Below, piece after piece: positions 1 to 8,598 of a stretch of DNA of 64,000 nt; the stretch's first letter is position 1; each line of letters starts with the position of its first letter. Origin of the DNA: Aquabacter spiritensis (GTDB lineage: Bacteria > Pseudomonadota > Alphaproteobacteria > Rhizobiales > Xanthobacteraceae); assembly GCF_004346185.1 (NCBI RefSeq), contig NZ_SMAI01000007.1, positions 62,001 through 126,000 on the forward strand. Direction: 5' to 3'. The translations under genes were made by a program, and so were the position numbers. The notes below the pieces were generated by a model that saw only the letters and a list, made by a program, of their open reading frames with translations, was not told where the DNA came from and made no database searches.

Positions 1-866
1 ACAAGGCCGAGGGGCTGAACGTCACGATCGATTCCGGGCCCGGCTCGGTCGCCGGCATCGCCCGGATCGCCGCCGGCACCTATCCGCTGGGCTTCTTCGA
101 CATCAATTCGCTGGTCAAGTTCCGCGACCAGAATCCCGACAAGGGCGTCAAGGCCGTGCTGATGGTCTATGACAAGCCGCCCTTCGCCATCGTCACCTTG
201 ACCAAGACCGGCATCGCCAAGCCGAAGGATCTGGAAGGCAAGGTGCTCGGCGCTCCGGCCCCGGACGGCGCCTATGCCCAATGGAAGGCGTTCGTGAAGG
301 AGAACGGCATCGAGGCCGAAAAGGTGAAGATCGAGAATGTCGGCTTCCCGGTGCGCGAGCCGATGCTCGCCGACGGCAAGGTCGACGCCATCACCGGCTT
401 CTCCTTCTCCTCTTATTTCAACCTGATGCAGAAGGGCATCAAGCCCGACGAGATCAAGGTGATGCTGATGGCCGATTACGGCCTCGTCCTCTACGGCAAT
501 GCCGTCGTGGTCAACGAGACCTGGGCCAAGGCCAATCCGAAGGCGGTCGAGGGCTTCGTGCGCGCCACCATCAAGGGCATCGCCTATACCGTCGCCAATC
601 CCGAGGACGCGATCAAATCGGTGATGAAGCGCAACGAGACCGGCGACGAGAAGGTCGAGCTGGCGCGGCTCAAAATGGCGATCAAGGACAATATCGCCAC
701 CGAATGGGTGACCGCCAACGGCATCGGCGGCATCGACCGCGACCGCATGACCAAGGCGATCGAGCAGATCGCCGTGACCTACGACTTCAAGGGTCCGAAG
801 CCGGCGGCCGTCGACATCTTCGTCTCCGATTATCTGCCCCCCGCCGCCGAGCGAAAGCTCAAGTGA
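1..866 (+). CDS. ABC transporter substrate-binding protein, NMT1/SsuA-like (5' partial)
   Basis: The reading frame is open from base 3 to a TGA at 864-866, so the start lies upstream of the window. The visible 287 residues look like the C-terminal three quarters of a periplasmic NMT1/THI5-type binding protein. Clues are the N-terminal GSVAGIARIAAGTYPLGFFD stretch, a central VGFPVREPMLADGKVDAITGF segment typical of the ligand-binding cleft, and a Lys-rich C-terminus ending ERKLK. An ATPase and permease of the nitrate/sulfonate/taurine class follow on the same strand, so this is the capture subunit of that importer. The substrate cannot be told from sequence; thiamine precursors, sulfonates and aromatic acids are all carried by relatives. 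Confidence 0.88.
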   Translation, partial: KAEGLNVTIDSGPGSVAGIARIAAGTYPLGFFDINSLVKFRDQNPDKGVKAVLMVYDKPPFAIVTLTKTGIAKPKDLEGKVLGAPAPDGAYAQWKAFVKENGIEAEKVKIENVGFPVREPMLADGKVDAITGFSFSSYFNLMQKGIKPDEIKVMLMADYGLVLYGNAVVVNETWAKANPKAVEGFVRATIKGIAYTVANPEDAIKSVMKRNETGDEKVELARLKMAIKDNIATEWVTANGIGGIDRDRMTKAIEQIAVTYDFKGPKPAAVDIFVSDYLPPAAERKLK

Positions 867-970
867 CGGCTCGGCGCCCCTGACGCCCCGCGCCCTTCCT
901 TGCTTGCCGGGACGGGCGCGGTCGAAACCGGCAGCATGTTTCGGCGCACCCCAGCGGCAAGGGCCTGTCC

Positions 971-1750
971 GTGATCCGCCTCCACGACGTCACCCTCTCC
1001 TATCGCGGCCGGGCCGGCGAGGTTACCGCGCTCGCCCACACCTCCCTCGCCGTGGGCAAGGGCGAGTTCGCGGCGGTGGTCGGCCCCTCGGGCTGCGGCA
1101 AATCCACCTTGATGAAGCTGGTCACCGGCCTCATCCGCCCGACCAAGGGCAAGGTGGAGGTGGACGGGGCCGAAGTGACGGGGCCGGTCAAGATCGCCGG
1201 CATGGCGTTCCAGGCCGCCAATCTCCTGCCCTGGCGCAGCGTGCTCGACAATGTGATGCTGCCGCTCGAAATCGTCGCGCCGCATCGCGGCCGGCTCGGG
1301 CGCGAGAGGGACGCGTACCGCACCCGCGCCCTCGATCTGCTCGGCGTGGTCGGCCTGCGCGACTTCGCCGACCGCTATCCCTGGGAAATGTCCGGCGGCA
1401 TGCAGCAGCGCGCCTCGCTCTGCCGGTCGCTGATCCACGAGCCGGAACTGCTGATGCTCGACGAGCCCTTCGCCGCGCTCGACGCCTTCACCCGCGAGGA
1501 ATTGTGGGTGGTGCTGCGCGATCTGTGGCAGCGCCTCGGCTTCACGGTGGTCCTCGTCACCCACGACCTGCGCGAGGCCGGCTTCCTCGCCGACACGATC
1601 CACGTCATGAGCGCCCGCCCCGGCCAGATCGTCGAGACCCGCCGCGTCGCCTTCCCGCGGCCACGGCCGCTCGACGTGCTCTACGACCCCGCCTTCACGG
1701 ACCTCGTCCATTCGCTCCGCAACAAGATCGCCGAGGTCAGGCAGGCATGA
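971..1750 (+). CDS. ABC transporter ATP-binding protein (nitrate/sulfonate/taurine class)
   Basis: A 259-residue cytoplasmic ATPase that powers import by the neighbouring permease. Walker A GPSGCGKST lies at residues 38-46, the ABC signature SGGMQQR near 140, and Walker B LLMLDEP followed by FAALDAFTREEL near 160. This DAFTREEL form is typical of SsuB/TauB proteins. The GTG at 971 is preferred because it places the first beta strand correctly (IRLHDVTLSY). The gene sits 104 bases after the binding protein, and its TGA overlaps the permease start in an ATGA junction, which implies translational coupling. Confidence 0.92.
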   Translation: MIRLHDVTLSYRGRAGEVTALAHTSLAVGKGEFAAVVGPSGCGKSTLMKLVTGLIRPTKGKVEVDGAEVTGPVKIAGMAFQAANLLPWRSVLDNVMLPLEIVAPHRGRLGRERDAYRTRALDLLGVVGLRDFADRYPWEMSGGMQQRASLCRSLIHEPELLMLDEPFAALDAFTREELWVVLRDLWQRLGFTVVLVTHDLREAGFLADTIHVMSARPGQIVETRRVAFPRPRPLDVLYDPAFTDLVHSLRNKIAEVRQA

Positions 1751-2517
1751 AAATCGCGGCCGAGGACATCACCCCCGTCGCCTTCACCGTGGCGCTGTTC
1801 GTGCTCTGGGAAGCGGCCTGCCTGTTGTTCCGCATCGACAGCTTCATCCTGCCGGCGCCGAGCCAGATCTTCGCCGCCATGGTGCAGTATTGGGGGCCGC
1901 TGCTGCGCAATTCTTTCGTCACGCTCTGGACCACGGCGGCGGGCTTCCTGCTCGCGGTCGCCTTCGGCATCGGGCTCGGCGTCGTCGTCGGCTGGTCGCG
2001 GGCGATCTATCGCGGCCTCTATCCCGTGATGATCGGCTTCAACTCGATCCCGAAGGTCGCGGTGGTGCCGATCCTGATCATGTGGTTCGGCATCGGCGAG
2101 ATCCCGGCCATCCTGACCGCCTTCCTGATTTCCTTCTTCCCGATCGTGGTCAATGTCGCCACCGGCCTCGCCACCACCGAGCCGGAACTGGAGGACGTGC
2201 TGCGCGCCCTCGGCGCCTCCAAGCTCGACATCATGCGCAAGGTCGGCATCCCGCGCACCGGGCCCTATCTGTTCGGCGCGCTGAAAGTGGCGATCACCCT
2301 CGCCTTTGTCGGCGCGGTGGTGTCGGAGACCATCGGCGCCAATGCGGGGCTCGGCCATCTCATGGTCCAGGCAGGCTCGAACTTCCAGATGCCGCTGGTG
2401 TTCGCCGGCCTGATGGCGCTCGCGATCGAGGGCATCCTGATGTACGCGGTGTTCGCCGTGATGGAGAAGCGGATGGTGAGCTGGGCCTTCCGCTCCTCCA
2501 TGAGCGCGGCGGGCTGA
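1747..2517 (+). CDS. ABC transporter permease (nitrate/sulfonate/taurine class)
   Basis: A 256-residue inner-membrane permease with about six hydrophobic segments. The EAA-type loop that docks the ATPase is seen around ELEDVLRALGASKLDIMRKVGIP. Upstream SIPKVAVVPILIMWFGIGE is the hallmark segment of SsuC/TauC permeases. The frame is open much further upstream, but the ATG at 1747 overlapping the ATPase stop (ATGA) is the natural start, because upstream residues are Arg/Pro-rich shadow coding. A perfect 10-bp hairpin follows the stop. With the two upstream genes it forms a complete importer. Confidence 0.92.
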   Translation: MKIAAEDITPVAFTVALFVLWEAACLLFRIDSFILPAPSQIFAAMVQYWGPLLRNSFVTLWTTAAGFLLAVAFGIGLGVVVGWSRAIYRGLYPVMIGFNSIPKVAVVPILIMWFGIGEIPAILTAFLISFFPIVVNVATGLATTEPELEDVLRALGASKLDIMRKVGIPRTGPYLFGALKVAITLAFVGAVVSETIGANAGLGHLMVQAGSNFQMPLVFAGLMALAIEGILMYAVFAVMEKRMVSWAFRSSMSAAG

Positions 2518-2540
2518 CCCTCCGCCGCGACGGCGGAGGG
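2518..2540. terminator. Bidirectional terminator hairpin between convergent genes
   Basis: A perfect 10-bp stem (2518-2527 with 2531-2540, arms CCCTCCGCCG/CGGCGGAGGG) and a 3-base CGA loop start right after the permease stop. The next gene converges from the other strand. There is no clear T tract, as is common in GC-rich alphaproteobacteria, so its termination role is inferred from position. Confidence 0.6.
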
Positions 2541-2550
2541 CCGGCGCGGC

Positions 2551-3594
2551 CTATTGGATGGCGATCGGCTTGAAACCGATGCGCTGGGTCAGTTCGCGCT
2601 GATAGGCGAGATCCTTTTCCAGATAGGCCTTGAACTCCGCCGGGGTCGAGCCGACCGGCACGAGATCGTTGAGGGTGAAAGCGCGCACCACCTCCGGCTG
2701 GTGCACCGCCTTGGCGGCCTCCTTGGCCAGCTTGTCGACGATCTCCTGCGGCGCCTTGCCCGGCAGCAGGAAGCCGAAGAAGCCGGTCATCACCACGCCG
2801 GGCAGGCCGATCTCGGTGAAGGTCGGCACGTCGGGCAGTGCCGGGGCGCGCTTGGTGCCGGTATTGGCGAGCGCGCGGATCTTGCCGTCCTTGATCAGGG
2901 GCACCGCCGCCGAGGTCAGCACGAAGCCGACATCGACATGCCCGCCGATCAGATCGGTGATGATCAGCGGCGTGCCGCGATAGGGCACGGGCTGGAAGGT
3001 GACGCCGGCGGCGTGCTGGAACATCTCGCCGGTGATGTGGGTGACGTTGCCGACCCCGGCATGGCCGAACAGGATCTTGCCCGGCTCCTTCTTGGCCAGT
3101 GCGATCAGGTCCGCCACGCTCTTCACCGGCAGCGAGTTGCGCACCACCAGAACCTGCCCATAGGGCGCCTCCGCCAGCAGGCTGACGGGCGTGAAATCCT
3201 TGATCGGGTCATAGGGCAGGTCTTTCACCACGCTCGGATTGGCGGTGTGGGACCCGGTCGTCAGCAGCAGGGTGTAGCCGTCCGGGGCGGAGCGGGTGAC
3301 CCCGCCTGCGGCGACGATGCCGTTGGCGCCCGGCTTGTTCTCGATCACGACCGGAACGCCGAAATCCTTGCTCATCACCTCTGCCACGGGGCGCCCCACC
3401 GAGTCGATCGGACCGCCGGCGGCGAAGGGGATGACGATCTTGATCGTGTGGTTGGGATACGGCTCCTGCGCCGCGACGCCTGTAACGCCTGCGAACAGGC
3501 AAGACAGTCCGACAGCAAACGCCGCGCCAAAGCGCACGGCGTGGTTGGATTTTGCGTAAGACTCGCGGAGACCGACTGCATTCGACATCGTCAT
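2551..3594 (-). CDS. TctC/Bug-family tripartite tricarboxylate transporter binding protein
   Basis: A 347-residue secreted solute-binding protein. An N-terminal signal peptide runs to about residue 43 (hydrophobic AVGLSCLFAGVTGVAAQ), followed by the family pattern YPNHTIKIVIPFAAGGPIDS and later IENKPGANGIVAAGGV. The TctC/Bug family usually works with TctA/TctB membrane subunits, but none is encoded nearby, so this is an orphan that may bind a small carboxylate or act as a sensor. The ATG at 3594 has AAGGAGAAGG about 8 bases upstream. It is divergent from the CocE-type hydrolase at 3802, and the shared 200-base gap carries inverted repeats that could control both. Confidence 0.9.
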   Translation of the reverse strand: MTMSNAVGLRESYAKSNHAVRFGAAFAVGLSCLFAGVTGVAAQEPYPNHTIKIVIPFAAGGPIDSVGRPVAEVMSKDFGVPVVIENKPGANGIVAAGGVTRSAPDGYTLLLTTGSHTANPSVVKDLPYDPIKDFTPVSLLAEAPYGQVLVVRNSLPVKSVADLIALAKKEPGKILFGHAGVGNVTHITGEMFQHAAGVTFQPVPYRGTPLIITDLIGGHVDVGFVLTSAAVPLIKDGKIRALANTGTKRAPALPDVPTFTEIGLPGVVMTGFFGFLLPGKAPQEIVDKLAKEAAKAVHQPEVVRAFTLNDLVPVGSTPAEFKAYLEKDLAYQRELTQRIGFKPIAIQ

Positions 3595-3693
3595 TTCACC
3601 TTCTCCTTGACCGTTACCCCACGTTTGCTTCGTTGACCTGGACTGATCAATCGTTGGTTCAACCGGACCCGCCGCTGCGGCGCGCGACCCCGA

Positions 3694-3735
3694 TTGACAT
3701 ATACAAACGAATGTTTATTCGTAAACAAACGTTTG
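3694..3735 (+). promoter_or_regulatory. Promoter with overlapping inverted-repeat operators before the CocE-type hydrolase
   Basis: TTGACA at 3694-3699 looks like a sigma-70 -35 box. A weak -10 (TATTCG, 3716-3721) sits inside an inverted repeat ACGAAT-GTTT-ATTCGT at 3707-3722. A second perfect 10-bp palindrome, CAAACGTTTG, lies at 3726-3735. The AT-rich patch stands out from its GC-rich surroundings. Dyads covering the -10 region usually mean repressor binding; the regulator is not encoded alongside. Confidence 0.5.
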
Positions 3736-3801
3736 AATACGTCAAGATCAAATGGTCCCGCGCCGATGGACGGCGTCAGGGACGCAGCGAGGAGGAAGTC
3801 C

Positions 3802-5535
3802 ATGCAGCAGGAGCAGAGCGTCGTCGCCGACGGCATGCGGATCGACTGGGACGTGCCGATCGAGATGAGCGACGGCGTGGTGCTGCGCGCCGACGTGTTC
3901 CGGCCGATCGCCGACGGCCATTATCCCGTGGTGCTGAGCCACGGCCCCTATGCCAAGGGCCTGTCCTTCCAGGAGGGCTTCAAGGGCAATTGGGACCGCA
4001 TGGTCGCCGCCTTCCCGGAGATCATGGAAGGCACCACGAACAAGTACCAGAATTGGGAACTGGTCGATCCCGAGAAATGGGTGCCGGACGGCTATGTCTG
4101 CCTGCGCATCGATTCGCGCGGCTCCGGCCGCTCCCCCGGCTTCCTCGACGTCTGGTCGCCGCGCGAGACCCAGGACCTCTATGAATGCGTGGAATGGGCC
4201 GGCGTCCAGCCCTGGTCCAACGGCAAGGTCGGCATCAACGGCATCTCCTATTACGCCATGAACCAATGGCACGTCGCGGCGCTCCAGCCGCCGCATCTCG
4301 CGGCGATCTGCGTCTGGGAAGGCGCGCACGATTATTACCGGGAATTCTCCCGCCATGGCGGCATCCTCTGCCGCTTCCTCACCGCCTGGTTCAACCGCCA
4401 GGTGGCCCGGGTGCAGCACGGCGTCGGCGATAACGGCTTCCGCTCCCCGGTGACCGGGGAGACGGTCGCCGGCCCGCCGACCCTGTCGAAGGAGGAATTG
4501 GCGCAGAACCGGGTCGATCCCGGCATCGAGATCCTCGCCCGGCCGCTCGAGGACGACTATTACCGCTCCCGCACCGCCGATCTGTCGAAGGTCGTCACTC
4601 CGCTCCTCTCCTCGGCGAACTGGGGCGGCATGGGCCTGCATCCGCGCGGCAATTTCGAGGGCTATCTGGGCGCCGCGAGCGCCGAGAAATGGCTGGAAGT
4701 GCACGGCGATTCCCACTTCTCGCCCTTCTACCGGGATGCCGGCGTCGCGCTCCAGAAGCAGTTCCTCGGCTATTATCTGAAGGGCGAGCAGAACGGCTGG
4801 ACCGCGCGTCCGAAGGTCGAGCTTCAGGTCCGCCATCCCGGCGAAAAATTCGTCGCCCGCGCCGAAAACGAATGGCCCCTCGCCCGCACGAAATGGACCA
4901 AATACTACCTCACGCCCGGCGGCGGCTTCGGCCCCGAGGCGGCGGCGGGCGAGGCCGTCACCTACGAGACCACCGGCGAGGGCGTGACCTTCACGACCGG
5001 GCCGCTGGCGCAGGAGATCGAGATCACCGGCCCGGTCGCGGCGCGGCTGACCCTGTCCTCCGACACCACCGATGCCGACGTGTTCGTCGCCCTGCGGGTG
5101 TTCGACCCCGCGGGCCAGGAGGTGCTGTTCATCGGCTCGAACGATCCGCGCGTGCCGGTCGGCCTCGGCTGGCTGCGCGCCTCGCACCGCAAGCTCGACC
5201 CGGCGAAGTCGCAGCCCTACCGGCCCTATCACAGCCATGACGAGTTGCAGCCGCTCACCCCCGGCGCGCCGGTCGATCTCGACGTCGAGATCTGGCCGAC
5301 CTCGATCGTGGTGCCGAAGGGCTATCGCATCGCGGTGACGGTGAAGGGCAACGATTACGACCACGGCCTCGGCGAGGCCGGGGTGTCGAACGCCATGTAT
5401 CCGATGAAGGGCATCGGGCCGTTCCTCCACGATATCCCGGAGGATCGACCGAAAGAGGTGTTCGGCGGCCGCAACACGCTGCATTTCGAAGCCGGCCGCG
5501 AGCCCTATCTGCTGCTCCCCATCATCCCGGCCTGA
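3802..5535 (+). CDS. CocE/NonD-family hydrolase (peptidase S15-like)
   Basis: A 577-residue alpha/beta hydrolase of the X-Pro dipeptidyl-peptidase/cocaine-esterase family, expected to cleave esters or amides. The nucleophile motif GISYY places Ser at residue 149, preceded by a DSRGSGRSPG oxyanion-type segment. The likely catalytic His lies in HGDSHFSPFY near residue 306. The C-terminal third is the family's jelly-roll domain (LTLSSDTTDADVFVALRVFDP). No signal peptide is seen. The frame is open upstream to 3694, but the ATG at 3802 with GGAGGAAG 4-11 bases before it is clearly better. A strong hairpin follows. Divergent from a TctC binding protein, so the two may take up and hydrolyse one substrate; that link is inference. 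Confidence 0.9.
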   Translation: MQQEQSVVADGMRIDWDVPIEMSDGVVLRADVFRPIADGHYPVVLSHGPYAKGLSFQEGFKGNWDRMVAAFPEIMEGTTNKYQNWELVDPEKWVPDGYVCLRIDSRGSGRSPGFLDVWSPRETQDLYECVEWAGVQPWSNGKVGINGISYYAMNQWHVAALQPPHLAAICVWEGAHDYYREFSRHGGILCRFLTAWFNRQVARVQHGVGDNGFRSPVTGETVAGPPTLSKEELAQNRVDPGIEILARPLEDDYYRSRTADLSKVVTPLLSSANWGGMGLHPRGNFEGYLGAASAEKWLEVHGDSHFSPFYRDAGVALQKQFLGYYLKGEQNGWTARPKVELQVRHPGEKFVARAENEWPLARTKWTKYYLTPGGGFGPEAAAGEAVTYETTGEGVTFTTGPLAQEIEITGPVAARLTLSSDTTDADVFVALRVFDPAGQEVLFIGSNDPRVPVGLGWLRASHRKLDPAKSQPYRPYHSHDELQPLTPGAPVDLDVEIWPTSIVVPKGYRIAVTVKGNDYDHGLGEAGVSNAMYPMKGIGPFLHDIPEDRPKEVFGGRNTLHFEAGREPYLLLPIIPA

Positions 5536-5542
5536 CCGCCGC

Positions 5543-5571
5543 ACGGCCCGCGCGCACCCCGCGCGGGCCGT
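5543..5571 (+). terminator. Terminator-like hairpin after the CocE-type hydrolase
   Basis: Perfect 12-bp arms (5543-5554 ACGGCCCGCGCG and 5560-5571) close a 5-base CACCC loop, starting 7 bases after the stop codon. No T run follows. It marks the end of the transcription unit before the CYTH-like gene. Confidence 0.55.
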
Positions 5572-5725
5572 CGTCCCCGCCGCGCAGGCGGGCGTGCGGC
5601 GCCCCGCGCACGTCCGCTTTGCAAGTCGCTGACGGATATGGTCGAGTGGTTTCCGGACGCAAGAATGAGTCCGGGGGGTCGAGCAGACCGCCGGAGCCGG
5701 ACCAAGGCGTCGTGGGGAGAGATGC

Positions 5726-6640
5726 GTGGCTGAGGACGGGACCCAATCGCCCGGCAGCACGGCGCCGGAGCGCCTCTATGCCGACGGTCATCCGCTGGAT
5801 GACGTGCACTACATCGAATCGAAGATCATCCTGAGCGGTCTGCGCTTCACTTCGGTTCAGAGCTTCTTCGAATTCGCCAAGATCGTCGCCCGCGTGGCCA
5901 AGCGCTGCGAGGTCGATTTCGAGCCGCACACCGCCAAGGGCGTCCGCCCGCAGATCCGCGAAGTCCTGTTCCTGGATACCCAGGACTTCCTGCTCTACAA
6001 TCATTCCTTCATCCTGCGCCGGCGCATCATGTACGAGGACGGCTTCCCGGTCGGCAATCCGGAGATCGTCTTCAAGTTCCGCCATCCCGACCGCGACACC
6101 GCCGCCGCGCTCGACGTGCGTCCCCAGATCCCCGGCGACTACCGCATCAAGTTCAAGGAAGAGGCACTGCCGCTGAAGGACCGGCTCGGCGGCGTGCGCG
6201 CGCTGTTTTCGCACAATGTCGAGTTCGAATACCATCCGCGCGGCGTGATGGATCCGACCGCTGCATCCACCCTGATCCACGTCTTCCCCGCCCTCGGCCC
6301 GGTTCTGTCGGGCACCCGCAAGCACGTGCAATTGGTGAACCGGACCGCGGTCGAGGAGGTGCTCCAGCAGCTCGGCATGCTGGATTTCGGCAAGGGCCTG
6401 ATCGCGCCCTGCAACGTCTCGGTCTGGCGCACCCGCGGCGACCAGAACCAGCTGGTCGGCGAATTCTCCTATCAGGTGCGCTTCCTCAAGCGCGAGGACC
6501 TCAACGCCAAGGCGCTGCAGCGCGCCGACACCTTCTTCCGCGCGCTGCAGGAGGAGGCGAAGGACTGGATCTCGCTCGGCACCACCAAGACCGGGGCGGT
6601 CTACCGGCTGAAGGGCAATCCGCCCCAAAGCCATGAATGA
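5726..6640 (+). CDS. CYTH-like domain protein of unknown function
   Basis: A 304-residue predicted soluble protein that I do not recognise with certainty. Several segments look like a CYTH/triphosphate tunnel fold: an acidic first strand (YIESKIIL), a charged pair of strands (EVLFLDTQDFLL then FILRRRIMYEDG), EIVFKFRHP, and FKEEALPL. These alternating Glu and Lys/Arg strands would line a phosphate-binding tunnel. The GTG start at 5726 follows GGGGAGAG at the usual spacing. Its end overlaps the first chromate-transporter gene by 8 bases, so the genes are translated together. The fold assignment is moderate; function is open. Confidence 0.62.
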   Translation: MAEDGTQSPGSTAPERLYADGHPLDDVHYIESKIILSGLRFTSVQSFFEFAKIVARVAKRCEVDFEPHTAKGVRPQIREVLFLDTQDFLLYNHSFILRRRIMYEDGFPVGNPEIVFKFRHPDRDTAAALDVRPQIPGDYRIKFKEEALPLKDRLGGVRALFSHNVEFEYHPRGVMDPTAASTLIHVFPALGPVLSGTRKHVQLVNRTAVEEVLQQLGMLDFGKGLIAPCNVSVWRTRGDQNQLVGEFSYQVRFLKREDLNAKALQRADTFFRALQEEAKDWISLGTTKTGAVYRLKGNPPQSHE

Positions 6641-7259
6641 CGAAGCCATGCATGACGAAGCCGTGCCGCCCCCCGCGCCGGCGCCCGCGCCGAGCGTGCC
6701 GCCCCGGGTGAGCCTGCCGGCGATCTTCTGGGGCTTCCTGGTCATCGGCGCCACCAGCTTCGGCGGCGGCGTCGTCGCCTATCTGCGCTCCGGACTGGTC
6801 GGGCGCCGCCATTGGGTGGACGACGAAACCTTCGTCGAATTGCTGTCGATCTGCCAGACCCTGCCCGGCCTCAACGCCTCCAACATGGCGATTCTGGTGG
6901 GGGACAGGCTGCGCGGCACCGCCGGCGCCGCGGTGGCGCTCGCCGGCATCTGCCTGCCCGGCGCGCTGCTGATGGTGGCCGCCGCGAGCGCCTATTCCGC
7001 CGCGCAGGGCAGCGGCACCGCCGTCAATGCGGTGCTTCACGGCGTCTCGGCCGCCGCGGTGGGGCTGGTGCTCGCCGTCACCTTCCAGCTCGGCCGCAAG
7101 ACGCTCATCCATTATGCCGACTTCGCCTTCGTCATCCTCACCGTGATCGGCGTCAATGTCCTGCACCAGTCGGTCCTCCTGGTGCTCGCGGTGGTCGGTG
7201 CGCTCGCCATCTGGTGGTACCGGCCGCGCCGCGCGCCCGAGACCGGACGTGCCCCGTGA
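6633..7259 (+). CDS. Chromate transporter, N-terminal half (ChrA-type CHR domain)
   Basis: A 208-residue membrane protein containing one CHR domain. The family signature GATSFGGGVVAYLR lies at about residues 43-56, followed by DDETFVELLSICQTLPGLNA and five or so hydrophobic helices. Two short CHR proteins encoded side by side are thought to pair into one antiporter that exports chromate or exchanges sulfate. A Pro/Ala-rich cytoplasmic lead of about 30 residues precedes the first helix. The GTGA junction at 7256 couples it to the second half. Real substrate may differ from chromate. Confidence 0.88.
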   Translation: MNDEAMHDEAVPPPAPAPAPSVPPRVSLPAIFWGFLVIGATSFGGGVVAYLRSGLVGRRHWVDDETFVELLSICQTLPGLNASNMAILVGDRLRGTAGAAVALAGICLPGALLMVAAASAYSAAQGSGTAVNAVLHGVSAAAVGLVLAVTFQLGRKTLIHYADFAFVILTVIGVNVLHQSVLLVLAVVGALAIWWYRPRRAPETGRAP

Positions 7260-7774
7260 GCCAGCTTCCCGGCCTGATCGCGGTCTTCGCCTATCTCTCG
7301 CTGCTCACCGTCGGCGGCGGCATGGCGGCGTTCCCGGAGATGAAGAGCCTGGTGGTCGACACCCACCATTGGATGACCTTCCCCCAGCTCATCCATCTCT
7401 ACAGCATCGGCCAGATGGCCCCCGGCCCGAACATGATGATGATCGCCGGGATCGGCCAATGGGTCGCCGGGCCGGTCGGCGCGCTGGTCGTGGTGATCGC
7501 CTTCTTCCTGCCGACCGGCCTGTTCACCCTGTGGGTCGGCCGGCTCTGGAAGCGGCTCGACCATTGGCCCTGGCGCGCGGCGATCCAGCGCGGCCTCGCC
7601 CCGGTCTCGATCGGCCTGCTGCTGGCGGGGGCGATCAGCATTTCCAAGGGCGCGCTCATCGGCTGGGCCAGCATCGCCATCGCCGCCGCGATGTTCGCCA
7701 CCCTGGTCACGACCCGGATCAACCCGATCCCGCTGATCCTGGTCGCCGCGATCGCCGGCTATCTCGCTTTCTAG
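7256..7774 (+). CDS. Chromate transporter, C-terminal half (ChrA-type CHR domain)
   Basis: A 172-residue membrane protein, the second CHR domain of the pair. The signature SLLTVGGGMAAFPEMK sits near residues 14-29, followed by IGQMAPGPNMMMIAGIG. The GTG start at 7256 overlaps the stop of the first half (GTGA). Although the frame is open from 6812, upstream residues are Arg-rich shadow coding, so the coupled GTG is chosen. The three-gene set of CYTH-like protein plus two CHR halves appears to be one operon. Confidence 0.87.
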   Translation: MSQLPGLIAVFAYLSLLTVGGGMAAFPEMKSLVVDTHHWMTFPQLIHLYSIGQMAPGPNMMMIAGIGQWVAGPVGALVVVIAFFLPTGLFTLWVGRLWKRLDHWPWRAAIQRGLAPVSIGLLLAGAISISKGALIGWASIAIAAAMFATLVTTRINPIPLILVAAIAGYLAF

Positions 7775-7901
7775 AGCGGCCAGTGCGCAATGGAACCGCG
7801 CAGGCACATGCGTCCTGCCTGCTCCGGAGCGCGCTCCGTCCCGACGGCGGCGCCATCTGAACGAAGCGTGCGCCCGATTTCTCGCCTCTCGAGCGACCGC
7901 C

Positions 7902-8528
7902 TCAATAGGCGGCGCAGTCGGGCGGCGCGAAGCGGTCGGACAGGGTGGCGGCGAGGCGCTGCATCATCAGCTCGCGCGGCAGCTCGGCGCGGGCCATCTG
8001 CTCCGGCGTCAGCGTGGCGCGCAAAGCGACGACGGCATCCTTCAGGCGGCGCGCCGCGTCGGCATTGGCGAGAATGGCGTCGGCCACCGCTTCGGGCAAA
8101 GCGAACGGCGTGGCCGGCGCGTCGTGCTCCCGCGCCTGGAACGCCGCGAGGCGCGCCCCGGTCGGCAGCATGGCGATGACCGCATCGGTGTAAGCGCGCC
8201 ACGCGGCGGACTGTTCGGGCGTGATGCCGATGGCGATCTCCTGGCCGCCGAGCAGGATGGCGACGATCAGGCGGGCGCGGGCGGGATTGTACATGTCGGC
8301 GATGTCGCCCGGGACATGGCCGCAGGCGCCGGGACCACCCCAGGGAAAGCCGCCGGGGCCGCCCGGCGCGAAGCCGCCCAAGGGTCCCGGCGGCGGACCG
8401 GGGGGCGGCGGGGGCGGGGCCATTTCGGCGCGGGGCGGCGGCGGCGCGGGCTGGGCGGCGGCGGGCGCGGTCCAGGCGGTACCGAGAAGCAGGCTCACAG
8501 CGAGGCCGGCGACAAAAGCTCTGGTCAT
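7902..8528 (-). CDS. Periplasmic LTxxQ-motif (Spy/CpxP-like) protein
   Basis: A 208-residue secreted protein. It has a signal peptide (residues 1-25, ending AAAQ), then a Pro/Gly-rich stretch of about 45 residues, then a helical part with two LTxxQ-like motifs, GITPEQSAAW and TLTPEQMAR. The LTxxQ family includes Spy and CpxP, periplasmic chaperones or brakes on envelope-stress kinases. It is the last gene of a minus-strand run RR, HK, LTxxQ with a 70-base gap after the kinase, a CpxRA-CpxP-like arrangement. That functional link is inference from gene order. Confidence 0.75.
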   Translation of the reverse strand: MTRAFVAGLAVSLLLGTAWTAPAAAQPAPPPPRAEMAPPPPPPGPPPGPLGGFAPGGPGGFPWGGPGACGHVPGDIADMYNPARARLIVAILLGGQEIAIGITPEQSAAWRAYTDAVIAMLPTGARLAAFQAREHDAPATPFALPEAVADAILANADAARRLKDAVVALRATLTPEQMARAELPRELMMQRLAATLSDRFAPPDCAAY

Positions 8529-8598
8529 GGGGATCTCCCTGTCGTGATCGACCGGGCGACCCTAGGCGGCGCGGTTTGCACGCGTCGGTCGGCAGATT

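Noticed and set aside
7825-7838. CGGAGCGCGCTCCG palindrome as a terminator after the chromate genes
   Set aside because: A perfect palindrome without a loop and with no T run; too little to call.
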